A stretch of 64,000 bases of DNA, from NCBI RefSeq assembly GCF_963678195.1, contig NZ_OY782759.1, positions 930,001 to 994,000 of the forward strand. The letters are read 5' to 3'. The first letter of the stretch is position 1; each line of letters begins with the position of its first letter. Shown here piece after piece: positions 7,994-16,448 of this stretch. Source of the DNA: an uncultured Hyphomonas sp. (GTDB taxonomy: Bacteria > Pseudomonadota > Alphaproteobacteria > Caulobacterales > Hyphomonadaceae). The notes beneath the pieces are model-generated. The model worked only from the letters and a program-made list of their open reading frames with translations. It had not been told where the DNA came from and ran no database searches. The translations under genes were made by a program, and so were the position numbers.

Positions 7994-8719
7994 TTGAAAC
8001 TACTCACCTGGAACATTCAGGCCGCCATCGGAACGGCCCGTTTCTCACACTATCTGACCCGGGCGCACCGGCAGGTGTTTCATACACCGGCCAAGGCGGA
8101 CACGTTGGAAACCATCGCCGAAACCATCCGCGAGGCAGACCTCGTCTGCCTGCAGGAGGTAGACCTTGGCGGGCGGCGGGCCGGGTATCGCTGCCAGGCC
8201 AATGCGATTGCAGAGCGTTCTGGCCATGAGCATCTGGCGATTCAGGAAAACCGGGTGATCCGCGGTGTTTCGCGGCATGGGAATGCGATCCTCAGCCGGT
8301 TTCCCTTGTCAGATGTGCGGGACCTGAAACTGCCGGGCCGGGTGCCGGGGCGCGGTTGCCTGATCGCGACGGTCGAAGCGGAGACGCGTTTCGACGTTGC
8401 CTGCGTGCATCTCAGCCTTGGCCGCCGGGACCAGGCGCTGCAGCTGGACTTTCTCTCCCGCCACCTGCCGCGCAATGGCCGGTGGGTGGTTATGGGGGAC
8501 TTCAATTGCAGCCTGCATGCGAGCCCGGCCGAGGCCTTCCTTGAGAAGATGCAGGCCCGTTTCGACCGCCAGCCTGAACCGACCTATCCCTCCTGGCGGC
8601 CGCTGCGGGACTATGACCACATCCTGACCGGCCCGGCCCTGGCGCTCGGCCAGTACCAGCCCGGCCCGGAAATCTGTTCCGACCATCTCAATGTTTCGGC
8701 GGAGATGGACCTCGCCTGA
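7994..8719 (+). CDS. Endonuclease/exonuclease/phosphatase (EEP) family protein, YbhP-like
   Basis: 241 residues if started at TTG 7994, which I prefer because AAAGGAAG sits nine bases upstream and the protein then begins directly with the EEP strand KLLTWNIQ. An ATG at 7958 would add 12 unrelated residues. Catalytic elements: Asn in WNIQ, Glu in CLQEVD, GDFNCS, DYDH and the final SDHLNV, which together bind a metal and attack a phosphodiester. Substrate may be nucleic acid or a phospholipid head group. HGNAILSRFPL resembles E. coli YbhP, whose gene also neighbours a cardiolipin synthase. Confidence 0.88.
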   Translation: MKLLTWNIQAAIGTARFSHYLTRAHRQVFHTPAKADTLETIAETIREADLVCLQEVDLGGRRAGYRCQANAIAERSGHEHLAIQENRVIRGVSRHGNAILSRFPLSDVRDLKLPGRVPGRGCLIATVEAETRFDVACVHLSLGRRDQALQLDFLSRHLPRNGRWVVMGDFNCSLHASPAEAFLEKMQARFDRQPEPTYPSWRPLRDYDHILTGPALALGQYQPGPEICSDHLNVSAEMDLA

Positions 8720-8800
8720 CCGGCGCCGTTCGCCGCCATATTCCTGCCGCCAGTCATGGTCTAAGATCCGCTCCTGGACCTCAAAGGAGGGGGACGAGAC

Positions 8801-9229
8801 ATGAAAACCGGATTTATGACAGCAGCCGGCCTCGCCGCAGCACTGATGCTGACAGGCTGTGGCGGCAAGGATGATGTGCAGGGCAAGACCGGGGAGGACA
8901 TCACCGCACAGTCTTCCGCCGATGATATCGGTGAAGCCTATATCAATGAGATGACGCGTATCGCCGATGCGCTGGAAGGGGTGGACGACGAGGCGAGCGC
9001 CAAGGCCGCCGCGAAGAAGATGAAGGTCGCCATCGACGGGCTGAACCAGATGTCGGATGAGCTGGACGGTGAGATCTCCGGCATCAAAGGCATGCAGATT
9101 TTTGGCGGGCGATATACGGAACTGGTCCAGGTGCAGGGACAGATCGCAACCTCGATGATCCGCATTCAGTCAGACCATCCGGAACTGATGGACACGATCA
9201 GTGCCGAGATGGACCGGCTGGAGAACTAG
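8801..9229 (+). CDS. Small lipoprotein, unknown function
   Basis: 142 residues. A signal peptide with lipobox LTGC (Cys20) predicts lipid anchoring in the periplasm. The mature part is acidic and helical ([21 protein letters not shown], then a KAAAKKMK segment), suggestive of a small helical bundle. A strong AAAGGAGG site precedes ATG 8801. It converges on the luciferase-like gene, with the two stop codons overlapping by four bases. I do not recognise a named family. Confidence 0.8.
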   Translation: MKTGFMTAAGLAAALMLTGCGGKDDVQGKTGEDITAQSSADDIGEAYINEMTRIADALEGVDDEASAKAAAKKMKVAIDGLNQMSDELDGEISGIKGMQIFGGRYTELVQVQGQIATSMIRIQSDHPELMDTISAEMDRLEN

Positions 9230-10236
9230 TCCGCCGCCGCGCCGGATCGCGCGCCGATTGCCTGCATCGCCTCTGCGGCGATTTCGAAGGATCGCAGGCG
9301 CGCGGCGTGATCGTGGATCTGGCCCGTCAGGATGACTTCATCCGGGCGGTGCCGGTCGATCAGGGCAGAGAGTTCCGCCTCCACCTTGTCCGGGCTGCCC
9401 GTGGCCGAGATCCGCAATGCCCGGTCGACCTGCGTAACCAATTCAGGCGGGGCGATGTCGTGAATGTCGTCGACCGGCCGTGGCAGCGGCCCGGGGCGGC
9501 CGGTGCGCAGATTGATGAAGGCCTGCTGCATGGACGTCTTCAGCCGTGTGCCTTCCGCATCCGTGTCGGCGCCGAACACATTGATCGCCAGCATGAAGCA
9601 GGGCTTGTCCGTGACGCCGGGGGTGAAACGTGCACGGTATATTTCGGCCGCCTGTTCCAGAGCGTCCGGCGCAAAGTGCGAGGCGAAGGCATAGGGCAGG
9701 CCGAGATGGGCGGCGAGCTGTGCGCCGAAGAGGCTGGACCCGAGCATCCAGACCGGCACATGCGTGCCGGCGCCAGGCACGGCCTGCACCTGCTGGCCCG
9801 GCTCGGCAGGCTGGAAATAGCCCAGCAGCTCGACAACATCCTGTGGGAAAGTGTCGGCGGCCTGCATACCGCGGCGCAGCGCCCGCATGGTTGCCTGATC
9901 CGTCCCCGGCGCGCGGCCGAGGCCAAGATCGATCCGGTCCGGATAGAGCGTTGCCAGCGTCCCGAACTGTTCGGCCACCATCAGCGGCGCATGGTTCGGC
10001 AGCATGATGCCGCCCGCACCGACGCGGATGGTCGAGGTCGACCCCGCCACATGTCCGATCAGGATGGAGGTCGCCGCCGAGGCGATGCCGGTCATGTTGT
10101 GGTGTTCGGCCATCCAGTACCGGCGATAGCCGAGGCGTTCGGCGTGGCGGGCAAGGTCCACCGTATTGGCGAGAGCCTCTGCCGCCGTATGGCCTGCGGG
10201 GACGGGGGAAAGATCGAGCACCGAATAGGGAATCAT
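9226..10236 (-). CDS. LLM-class flavin-dependent oxidoreductase (MsnO8/YhbW-like)
   Basis: 336 residues from ATG 10236, chosen because GAGGAGCC lies upstream and the protein then opens with the family's usual [15 protein letters not shown]. These bacterial-luciferase-like monooxygenases use reduced flavin from a separate reductase. Recognisable parts are [37 protein letters not shown] and the C-terminal [10 protein letters not shown] flavin-phosphate region. Substrate unknown. It is divergent from the GST gene at 10422 with a 185-bp shared intergenic region, so the two may respond to a common regulator. Confidence 0.9.
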   Translation of the reverse strand: MIPYSVLDLSPVPAGHTAAEALANTVDLARHAERLGYRRYWMAEHHNMTGIASAATSILIGHVAGSTSTIRVGAGGIMLPNHAPLMVAEQFGTLATLYPDRIDLGLGRAPGTDQATMRALRRGMQAADTFPQDVVELLGYFQPAEPGQQVQAVPGAGTHVPVWMLGSSLFGAQLAAHLGLPYAFASHFAPDALEQAAEIYRARFTPGVTDKPCFMLAINVFGADTDAEGTRLKTSMQQAFINLRTGRPGPLPRPVDDIHDIAPPELVTQVDRALRISATGSPDKVEAELSALIDRHRPDEVILTGQIHDHAARLRSFEIAAEAMQAIGARSGAAAD

Positions 10237-10421
10237 CAGCCTGGCTCCTCTGCCTTGAAGCGGGAATATGGGGCCGCATCCGGCACGCCGGTACCCCTGC
10301 TGATGCGGGGAGACAGCATTCAAGCCCGGATTTTCTGGGGCTGACCCGGCGTGAACACATCTGGCGGGCCGTAAAGAACGTACTAGAAAGTGCTTCTGCA
10401 CCTGCCTCGAAAGGCCCTGCC

Positions 10422-11093
10422 ATGATCACGCTGCACCATCTGGAGAAATCCCAGTCCATCCGCATCCTCTGGCTGCTGGAAGAACTCGGCGTGCCTTATG
10501 AGGTGAAACTCTATGACCGGGACCCGGACACCCGGCTCGCCCCGGCAGAGTACAAGGCGGTCTCGCCGCTCGGCACGGCGCCGGTGATCACCGTGGATGG
10601 CACCGCGATGGCGGAGACCAATGCGATTGTCGACTATATCTGCGACCTGCATGATGACGGCCGCCTGCGCCCGGCACCGGGCACGCCGGACCGGGCGCGC
10701 TACCTGTTCTGGTTCCACACCTCACAAGGCAGCCTTCAGCCCTTGCTGACGAACAAATTCGTCATGATGGCGATGACCATGCGCGCGCCCTTCCTGATGC
10801 GGCCGGTCGCGAAGGCGCTGGTCGGCGGGCTGGACAAGGCCTTCTTCACGCCGCGCCTGACGGCCCTGATGAGCGAAATCGAAAAACAGCTCGGCCAGAC
10901 CAAATGGTTCGCAGGGGAAAAGCTGACGGCGGCAGATATCGTCATGGGCTATTCGATGGAACTCGCCGCCCACCGCGCCGGCATGGACGAAACGAACTTC
11001 CCGAACGCCCACCGTTTCCTGAAACAGATGCACGAAACACCGTCCTATATCCGCGCCATGGAGAAGGATGGGAAGGGCACGATCCTGCTTTAG
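10422..11093 (+). CDS. Glutathione S-transferase
   Basis: 223 residues. The N-terminal thioredoxin-fold half has the G-site pattern [23 protein letters not shown] and the cis-Pro/ESxAI equivalents [10 protein letters not shown] and [10 protein letters not shown]; the C-terminal half is all helical with the N-capping segment [11 protein letters not shown]. Such enzymes conjugate or reduce electrophiles with glutathione in the cytoplasm. Ser10 in EKSQS is the likely thiol-activating residue by analogy with beta and fungal Gtt1-like GSTs (inference). Divergent from the LLM oxidoreductase. Confidence 0.93.
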   Translation: MITLHHLEKSQSIRILWLLEELGVPYEVKLYDRDPDTRLAPAEYKAVSPLGTAPVITVDGTAMAETNAIVDYICDLHDDGRLRPAPGTPDRARYLFWFHTSQGSLQPLLTNKFVMMAMTMRAPFLMRPVAKALVGGLDKAFFTPRLTALMSEIEKQLGQTKWFAGEKLTAADIVMGYSMELAAHRAGMDETNFPNAHRFLKQMHETPSYIRAMEKDGKGTILL

Positions 11094-11143
11094 CCGGGTC
11101 GCGCGTTTGCGGCCCGCACGGCTCCAACATTACGCATTTGTAC

Positions 11144-11192
11144 TTTAGAATGCTCTAAACAAATCCCATCGGTTCCTTACGTGTCTGACACG
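11144..11192 (+). promoter_or_regulatory. Candidate operator pair upstream of the FAD monooxygenase
   Basis: Two palindromes lie in the 122-bp leader: TTTAGAATGCTCTAAA at 11144-11159 (six-base arms, resembling TetR-family operators) and CGTGTCTGACACG at 11180-11192 (perfect six-base arms around one base), the latter ending 23 bases before the start codon. No regulator gene is adjacent, so any cognate repressor is encoded elsewhere. Read by eye; binding is inferred. Confidence 0.4.
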
Positions 11193-11215
11193 AGGCGAGC
11201 GAATGGGAGCTGCAA

Positions 11216-12454
11216 ATGACTGACCGGAAAATCCTGAAAACACAGTGTTGCATCGCCGGCGGCGGCCCGGCGGGGGGCATGTTGGGTTACCTGCTCGCGC
11301 GTCAGGGTGTGCAAGTTGTTGTGCTGGAAAAGCACGCCGATTTCTTCCGGGATTTCCGGGGCGATACGGTTCATCCCTCCACGCTCCAGGCGATGAGCGA
11401 GATGAATTTGCTGGAAAGCTATCTGGAGAGACCGTTTCAGAAAACAGACCGGCTGAGTGTCGTCATTGATGAAAAGGAAATTCCGATTGCGGACTTTCGT
11501 CACCTGCCGGTCGTCGCGCCCTATATCGCGATGATGCCGCAATGGGAGTTTCTGAACCACCTTGCCGAACAGGGGCGGGACATGCCCGGCTTCACATTGC
11601 TGATGTCGACCCGGGCAGAGCGGTTTGTCGAAACGAACGGACGTGTCACGGCGCTGGAAGCAGAAGGCCCGGACGGGCCGCTGACCATCGAGGCCGATCT
11701 GGTTGTCGGGGCCGACGGGCGGGACTCTGTCCTGAGGGATCAAAGCGAACTCCCCATAAAAGACATCGGTGCGCCGGTGGATGTCTACTGGTTCCGGCTG
11801 CCCCGCCAGAGCGGTGGAACAGAGTCGCTCGGCCGCATCAATTCCGATGGCATGCTGGTGATGATCAATCGCGGCGACTACTGGCAGTGCGCCCTGCCTT
11901 TCCCGAAAGGGGCGGACGAACAGATCCGGGCGGCGGGCCTGCAGGCCTTCCGTGACCGGATCGCACGTCTGGCGCCCATACTGGCCGATGCCGTTGATGA
12001 ACTGAGCAGCTGGGACGATGTCAAACTGCTGACCGTTCAGGTGAACCGGCTGGAAACCTGGTGGAAGCCCGGCCTCCTGTTTATCGGAGATGCGGCGCAC
12101 GCCATGTCTCCGGTTGGCGGGGTGGGCGTCAATCTGGCGGTTCAGGATGCCATTGCGGCAGCACGGATACTTGGCGCGCCATTACGGGAGGGCCGGCTGT
12201 CGGATCAGGATCTTGCCGCTGTGCAGAAACGCCGGGAATGGCCGGCGCGCACGACACAGGCCGCGCAGGTCATGGCGCATCGCAGGGTTCTGATTCCGGC
12301 CCTGTCGCAGAAGAGCAAAGTCCACGTGCCGTTTGCGCTTCACCTGTTCCAGTGGGTGCCGCCCTTGCGCCGCCTGCCGGCCCGCGCGGTCGGCATGGGG
12401 GTGCGGCCCGAACACTGGGACACGCGGCTCGACCAGCTCGCGGATGCGGCCTGA
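11216..12454 (+). CDS. FAD-dependent aromatic monooxygenase (PHBH fold)
   Basis: 412 residues. The N-terminal Rossmann motif is GGGPAGGMLGYLLARQG (15-31), the NAD(P)H/FAD DG motif is VVGADGRDS (about 163-171), and the GD motif is LFIGDAAHAMSPVGGVG with the downstream NLAVQDA helix. Family members hydroxylate phenols, quinones or polyketides using NAD(P)H and O2. The substrate cannot be read from sequence. The leader carries two palindromes, suggesting inducible control. No signal peptide. The true start is ATG 11216 after GGGAGCTGCAA. Confidence 0.9.
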   Translation: MTDRKILKTQCCIAGGGPAGGMLGYLLARQGVQVVVLEKHADFFRDFRGDTVHPSTLQAMSEMNLLESYLERPFQKTDRLSVVIDEKEIPIADFRHLPVVAPYIAMMPQWEFLNHLAEQGRDMPGFTLLMSTRAERFVETNGRVTALEAEGPDGPLTIEADLVVGADGRDSVLRDQSELPIKDIGAPVDVYWFRLPRQSGGTESLGRINSDGMLVMINRGDYWQCALPFPKGADEQIRAAGLQAFRDRIARLAPILADAVDELSSWDDVKLLTVQVNRLETWWKPGLLFIGDAAHAMSPVGGVGVNLAVQDAIAAARILGAPLREGRLSDQDLAAVQKRREWPARTTQAAQVMAHRRVLIPALSQKSKVHVPFALHLFQWVPPLRRLPARAVGMGVRPEHWDTRLDQLADAA

Positions 12455-12489
12455 ATTCAGAGGTGGCTGGCAATAGAAGGGGAAAGTGG

Positions 12490-12815
12490 AGGCTTCTGTT
12501 GCCAGGCGCCTCCGGGCCCCGCCTAGGGGTCTGATACCCTAGGAGTTAAGTTCGGTAATCATCCGACTGCTTACGCAGCCATCAGTTCACCTTCAGCAAA
12601 GTTGTCGTTTGCAACTATGTTGATTTGGGCTTCTGAGGGGGCCCAATCCGGCGAAGGCCTCGTCTTTACACGTCCGTCGATCCTATTTCGGCCCCGTCAG
12701 AAACAGGCCCGGTGAAAAGGCCTGAACCTGCTTTTGGTGGAGCCGCCGGGTACCGCCCCCGGGTCCGAGCCGCTTATTACACGCGCGTTTATCGCCATAG
12801 TCCGAAGACCCTGCC
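12490..12815 (-). ncRNA. ssrA: Circularly permuted two-piece tmRNA
   Basis: Rescues stalled ribosomes and adds a degradation tag. Read on the minus strand: the acceptor piece comes first and ends in CGGCTCC-ACCA, with the A of CCA at 12735. Just before it is a T-arm, CCGGG-GGCGGTA-CCCGG. After a 39-nt intervening segment the coding piece starts with GGGGCCG at 12695, which pairs fully with CGGCTCC as the acceptor stem. The tag reading frame runs from GCA 12612 to TAA 12571 and encodes ANDNFAEGELMAA, close to the Caulobacter tag. A G/C hairpin at 12491-12516 may end the transcript. TATATT at 12816-12821 fits a -10 box. Outer ends are approximate. This RNA fills most of the 12455-12854 gap. Confidence 0.93.
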
Positions 12816-12854
12816 AATATAGGGGCAGGGGCCCGGCGATGAAAGGGGGCAAGG

Positions 12855-14555
12855 TCACTCTCTTGCGGCGGCGCTCTCGTCGCGCAGGCCCTTGAATTCC
12901 GATGTCGGCTTGAGGTCAGGCCAGGCGGTGGAGTTGGCAAGGTCTTCGGTCAGGTCCAGGAAGAGTTCCACATCCTGCGCGGCGCCGCGCAGGTCCCAGT
13001 CCGGGTCCCAGGCGTCGTTCTGGTTGTGGTAGCGGTTGGCGATATAGCCAGAGACCCATTCGATCCCGGCCTCCCGGCCGCCGTCTACAAGGTCCGGTCC
13101 GCCTGCAATGCCCATGATCAGCAGCACCGGCACGCCGCGGCGGGCGAGCGAGAAATGGTCTGCCCGGTAGAACAGGCCGTTCTCCGGCAAGCCTTCGGGA
13201 GACACCGTACGGCCCTGTTCGGCCGCCGCTGCTGCCATCATCTCTTCAAGCTCACTCTGGCCCTCGCCGACCTGGATGACGTCTTTTGCCGGGCCCGCCG
13301 TTTGCAGGATGTCCAGCGTCAGATTGGCGACAGTTGTTTCCAGCGGATAGATCGGGTTCTGCGCATAGGCTTCCGAGCCGAGCAGGCCGCTTTCTTCACC
13401 CGTCCAGGCAGCGAACACGACCGTTCGTTCCGGCGCGGGGCGGGCCTCCATGTTGCGGGCAATTTCCATGATGCCGGCAAGGCCGAGTGCATCATCATTT
13501 GCGCCGGGTCTGACGACGCGGCCCTGCTTATCCGGAATGCCAATGCCGAAAGCGTCCCAGTGGCCTGACAGCATGACGGTTTCGTCCGGCCGCTCGGTGC
13601 CGGTGATCTTGCCGAGCACATTCTGGCTTTCGACCGTTTCCACAGACAGGCCGAGATCTGCATTGAAGCGCAGGTCATCCAGGGTGAAGGCTTCGAAGTC
13701 GCGCTTGCGGGCGGCAACTTTCAGTTCGTCGAGGTCGTATCCGGCCTCTGTCAGCAATTGCCGGGCCATGTCCTCATGCAGCCAGCCGCGCAGATCGAGC
13801 GCTGGGGCCGCCGCATCCTTGCTGGCAACGGCATAATTCTCGCCCGGAGAGGAGGCGGCAACATTCCAGCCATAGCCGGCGGGTTTGGTTTCGTGGATGA
13901 CGAAGGCGGCAACCGCGCCGCGGCGGGCGGCCTCCTCATATTTGTAGGCCCAGCGGCCATAATAGGTCATCCGGCGGCCACCGAAGACGCCGGCGACCGG
14001 GTCGTCTTCCTCAACACCGAAATCCGGGTCGTTCACCAGGAAGAGGGCGACCTTTCCGGTGAGGTCCATGTCGCCATAATCATCCCAGTCACGTTCCGGC
14101 GCGCTGGCGCCGAAGCCCACGAACACGATCGGCACATCCTTGATGGCGATGTCTTCGCGCGGATTGGGAGAGCTGATGTTGATGTCCAGACCCTGCTTAA
14201 GCGGGATCACGGTCTCGCCCAGGCTGAAATTCAATGTCCGGAGATCATTCACGACCGAGTGTTTCAGGGTCACCGGATCGGTCCATTTTCCGTCGCGTCC
14301 GCCAGGTTCAAGGCCGAGGTCCTTAAAGCGTTCGATCAGATAAGCGACGGTTTTCGTCTCACCTTCAGTGCCCGGCGCGCGGCCCATGAATTCATCAGAG
14401 GCGAGCACTTTCACCGTCTCGGACATGTTTTCAGTGCTGATGGGGTTTTCAGGGCTGATCGTGGAGGTGTCCGCCGCGACGTCCGTATCGGGGGCGGGTG
14501 TGCAGGCCATCAAAATCATGCCTGCGCTTGCGGATGCCAAAATCGCTCTGATCAT
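12855..14555 (-). CDS. M28-family zinc aminopeptidase, lipoprotein
   Basis: 566 residues. The signal peptide ends in lipobox LMAC (Cys18), so the enzyme should be lipid-anchored on the periplasmic side. Zinc ligands of family M28 are visible as SGHWDAFG, GANDDALGLAG and WTGEESGLLGSEAY. Between the N-terminal part and the catalytic core is an inserted PA-like domain (VPIVFVGFGASAPERDWDDY onward, about 120-280). Such enzymes remove N-terminal residues from peptides and supply nutrients from outside. The low-complexity stretch after the Cys is a normal lipoprotein linker. It follows the tmRNA promoter by about 30 bases, both on the minus strand. Confidence 0.92.
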   Translation of the reverse strand: MIRAILASASAGMILMACTPAPDTDVAADTSTISPENPISTENMSETVKVLASDEFMGRAPGTEGETKTVAYLIERFKDLGLEPGGRDGKWTDPVTLKHSVVNDLRTLNFSLGETVIPLKQGLDINISSPNPREDIAIKDVPIVFVGFGASAPERDWDDYGDMDLTGKVALFLVNDPDFGVEEDDPVAGVFGGRRMTYYGRWAYKYEEAARRGAVAAFVIHETKPAGYGWNVAASSPGENYAVASKDAAAPALDLRGWLHEDMARQLLTEAGYDLDELKVAARKRDFEAFTLDDLRFNADLGLSVETVESQNVLGKITGTERPDETVMLSGHWDAFGIGIPDKQGRVVRPGANDDALGLAGIMEIARNMEARPAPERTVVFAAWTGEESGLLGSEAYAQNPIYPLETTVANLTLDILQTAGPAKDVIQVGEGQSELEEMMAAAAAEQGRTVSPEGLPENGLFYRADHFSLARRGVPVLLIMGIAGGPDLVDGGREAGIEWVSGYIANRYHNQNDAWDPDWDLRGAAQDVELFLDLTEDLANSTAWPDLKPTSEFKGLRDESAAARE

Positions 14556-14616
14556 TTGCGTTACTCTTCGAGGTCTGGGCGGCCGTATCGTCTGGCCGGT
14601 GGGGTAGGAAAGGGGG

Positions 14617-14937
14617 TCAGTATAACACGTCGCTCTCGCCGCGTTCGCCGAAGCCGTCGGCGATCAGGCTTGCGATGGCGGTGACCGCTTCGGCCGCGTC
14701 CGGGCCATCGGCGGCAAGCTCGACTTCGCAGCCCTGCGCGGCGACCAGCATCAGGAGGTCCATGATGGAGCGGGCGTCGGCTGTCTGGCCGTCATGGCTG
14801 ACGATGACCGTGGCCTGGTAGTCGCTGGCCAGTTTGGAGAGTTTGGCAGACGCGCGCGCGTGCAGGCCCTTGCGGTTCACAATGGTCACGCTTTGGCGGG
14901 CTTCGGTCACGGCGTTCTGCACAGGGCTCCGGGTCAA
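14617..14937 (-). CDS. ptsH: HPr-like phosphocarrier protein
   Basis: 106 residues. HPr passes phosphate from enzyme I to EIIA. The active histidine is His26 in NRKGLHARAS, and the HPr-kinase serine is Ser57 in ADARSIMDLLML, so both phosphorylation sites are kept. The N-terminal extension of about 14 residues is longer than enteric HPr. It overlaps the EIIA-Man gene by four bases (ATGA). In alphaproteobacteria this pair belongs to a regulatory PTS with PtsP and HprK rather than a sugar uptake system; hprK and ptsI are not in the window. Confidence 0.93.
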   Translation of the reverse strand: MTRSPVQNAVTEARQSVTIVNRKGLHARASAKLSKLASDYQATVIVSHDGQTADARSIMDLLMLVAAQGCEVELAADGPDAAEAVTAIASLIADGFGERGESDVLY

Positions 14938-15338
14938 TTGGATTTTGCGAGGAGTTCGGAGGCGATGTTGATATAGCGCCGGCCCGCATCTGCAGCGGTC
15001 TGGGCAGCTTCGGCAAGTGGCAGTTCGTCGCGCACTTCAGCCAGCTTGATCAGCATCGGCAGGTTCACGCCCGAGATGACTTCGATATTGCCGGAATTCA
15101 TGATCGACATGGCAAGGTTCGACGGCGTGCCGCCGAACATGTCGGTGAGGATAATGACCCCCAGGCCGACATCACAGGCCTTGGCCGTGTCGCGGATCTG
15201 TTCGCGCCGGGCCTCGATATCGTCTTCTGCCTCGATGGAAATCGACTTGAATCGCATCTGTTCACCTACGACGTGTTCCGTCGCAGCGACCAGTTCCTTC
15301 GAGAGTTTGCCGTGGCTGACGACGACGATGCCGATCAT
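14934..15338 (-). CDS. PTS EIIA component, mannose family
   Basis: 134 residues, only the IIA domain. The phospho-acceptor is His9 in IGIVVVSHG and the second family pattern is ILTDMFGGTPSNLA (about 64-77). No IIB, IIC or IID genes follow, so it cannot form a mannose transporter here. It is most likely a phosphorylation-dependent regulator, as in other alphaproteobacteria. Upstream member of a two-gene operon with HPr; dapB ends 92 bases before it on the same strand. Confidence 0.93.
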   Translation of the reverse strand: MIGIVVVSHGKLSKELVAATEHVVGEQMRFKSISIEAEDDIEARREQIRDTAKACDVGLGVIILTDMFGGTPSNLAMSIMNSGNIEVISGVNLPMLIKLAEVRDELPLAEAAQTAADAGRRYINIASELLAKSN

Positions 15339-15430
15339 GCCCGTCCTTTCGGGTTACGTGACGAATTTGTCATGCTGCCATGGCGAGTATGGCCGTCAAC
15401 CCGGATTCAGCTGTGCGGTGTGTCGCTTTC

Positions 15431-16267
15431 TCAGGCGCCGTTGCCCGAAAGCCCCAGCACATCGTCCATGCTGTAGAGGCCGGGTTTCTGGTTAAGCGCC
15501 CAGAACGCTGCTTTCATTGCACCTTCAGCAAACATTGCACGATCCAGCGACGTGTGGCTCAGCGTCACGATTTCCGTGTCCGAGCCGAAGCTGACCGAAT
15601 GCTCGCCGATCACGCCGCCCATGCGGCGGACGGAGAAGCCGATCTTGCCGGGTTCGCGGGCGGCGTCGGGGCCGTCATAAGGCCCGGTGCGCAGGTCATC
15701 CAGCGCGGCGCCGCGGCCTTCGGCTGCGGCTTCGCCCAGCATCAGGGCGGTGCCGGACGGGGCGTCCACTTTCTTGTTGTGATGGGTTTCCAGCACTTCG
15801 ATATCCCAGTCCGGGCCGAGGCTGGCGGCCGCGCGGCGGATCAGGCTTTCCAGCAGTTTGATGCCCAGCGCGAAGCTGCCCGACTTGACGATGGCAAGGT
15901 CTCCGGCCGCGGCCTCAAGCGCCTTTTCCTCGGCAGGGGAGAATCCTGTTGTGCCAATGATTGCAACACGTACGGGCGTGTGTTTCAGCGCTTCCAGCGC
16001 CGCGATCGTGGCGGCAGGGCGGGTGAAGTCGAACCAGACATCCGCCTTGGCAGCTGCGACAACCGGGTCGGACGACGGCTTCACGCCGAGGTTCGGGAGG
16101 CCTGCCAGCTCCCCGATGTCGGTGTCCAGGTGCGGCGATCCGGCGATCTCTGTTCCGCCTGCAACCGTCAGCCCGTGGCGACGGGACACCGCGGCCAGCT
16201 GGCGGCCCATGCGGCCGGCGACACCTGCAATGGCAACGGCGAAGGAATCGGAAGTCTGGTCTGTCAT
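15431..16267 (-). CDS. dapB: 4-hydroxy-tetrahydrodipicolinate reductase
   Basis: 278 residues from ATG 16267 (MTDQTSDSFAVAIAGVAG). It reduces the DapA product with NAD(P)H in lysine and diaminopimelate synthesis. The nucleotide loop is GVAGRMGRQL, a GTTGF motif follows, and the catalytic segment is ETHHNKKVDAPSGTAL with the active His and Lys. An upstream in-frame Met would add 52 residues with no family support. No other dap genes are adjacent. Confidence 0.95.
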   Translation of the reverse strand: MTDQTSDSFAVAIAGVAGRMGRQLAAVSRRHGLTVAGGTEIAGSPHLDTDIGELAGLPNLGVKPSSDPVVAAAKADVWFDFTRPAATIAALEALKHTPVRVAIIGTTGFSPAEEKALEAAAGDLAIVKSGSFALGIKLLESLIRRAAASLGPDWDIEVLETHHNKKVDAPSGTALMLGEAAAEGRGAALDDLRTGPYDGPDAAREPGKIGFSVRRMGGVIGEHSVSFGSDTEIVTLSHTSLDRAMFAEGAMKAAFWALNQKPGLYSMDDVLGLSGNGA

Positions 16268-16396
16268 GGCGCCCTTATAACCGGGTTTCGGCACAGGGAA
16301 ACGGGTATGCGTAATTGACGGGAGTCCGCCCTTGCGCCGGGGGGACGAAACTGAAATGTTCCGCGCTCCAGATTCCCCGGTTCCACGATCACAAAC

Positions 16397-16429
16397 ACCA
16401 TCTATGGACCGTCTATAGACCATCTATAC
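16397..16429 (+). promoter_or_regulatory. Three tandem 11-bp repeats upstream of formaldehyde dehydrogenase
   Basis: ACCATCTATGG, ACCGTCTATAG and ACCATCTATAC stand head to tail, ending 19 bases before the start codon. Each differs from the consensus ACCATCTATRG at two positions at most. The 11-bp period is one helical turn, so a protein could bind the same face three times. They also contain TATAG/TATAC steps that could overlap a -10 box. Regulator unknown. Confidence 0.5.
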
Positions 16430-16448
16430 CCCGAGGAGATTTCCCGAG

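Noticed and set aside
12822-12860. A -35 box for the tmRNA promoter (TTGCCC upstream of TATATT)
   Set aside because: The spacing is about 25 bases, too long for sigma-70; only the -10 is kept as likely.
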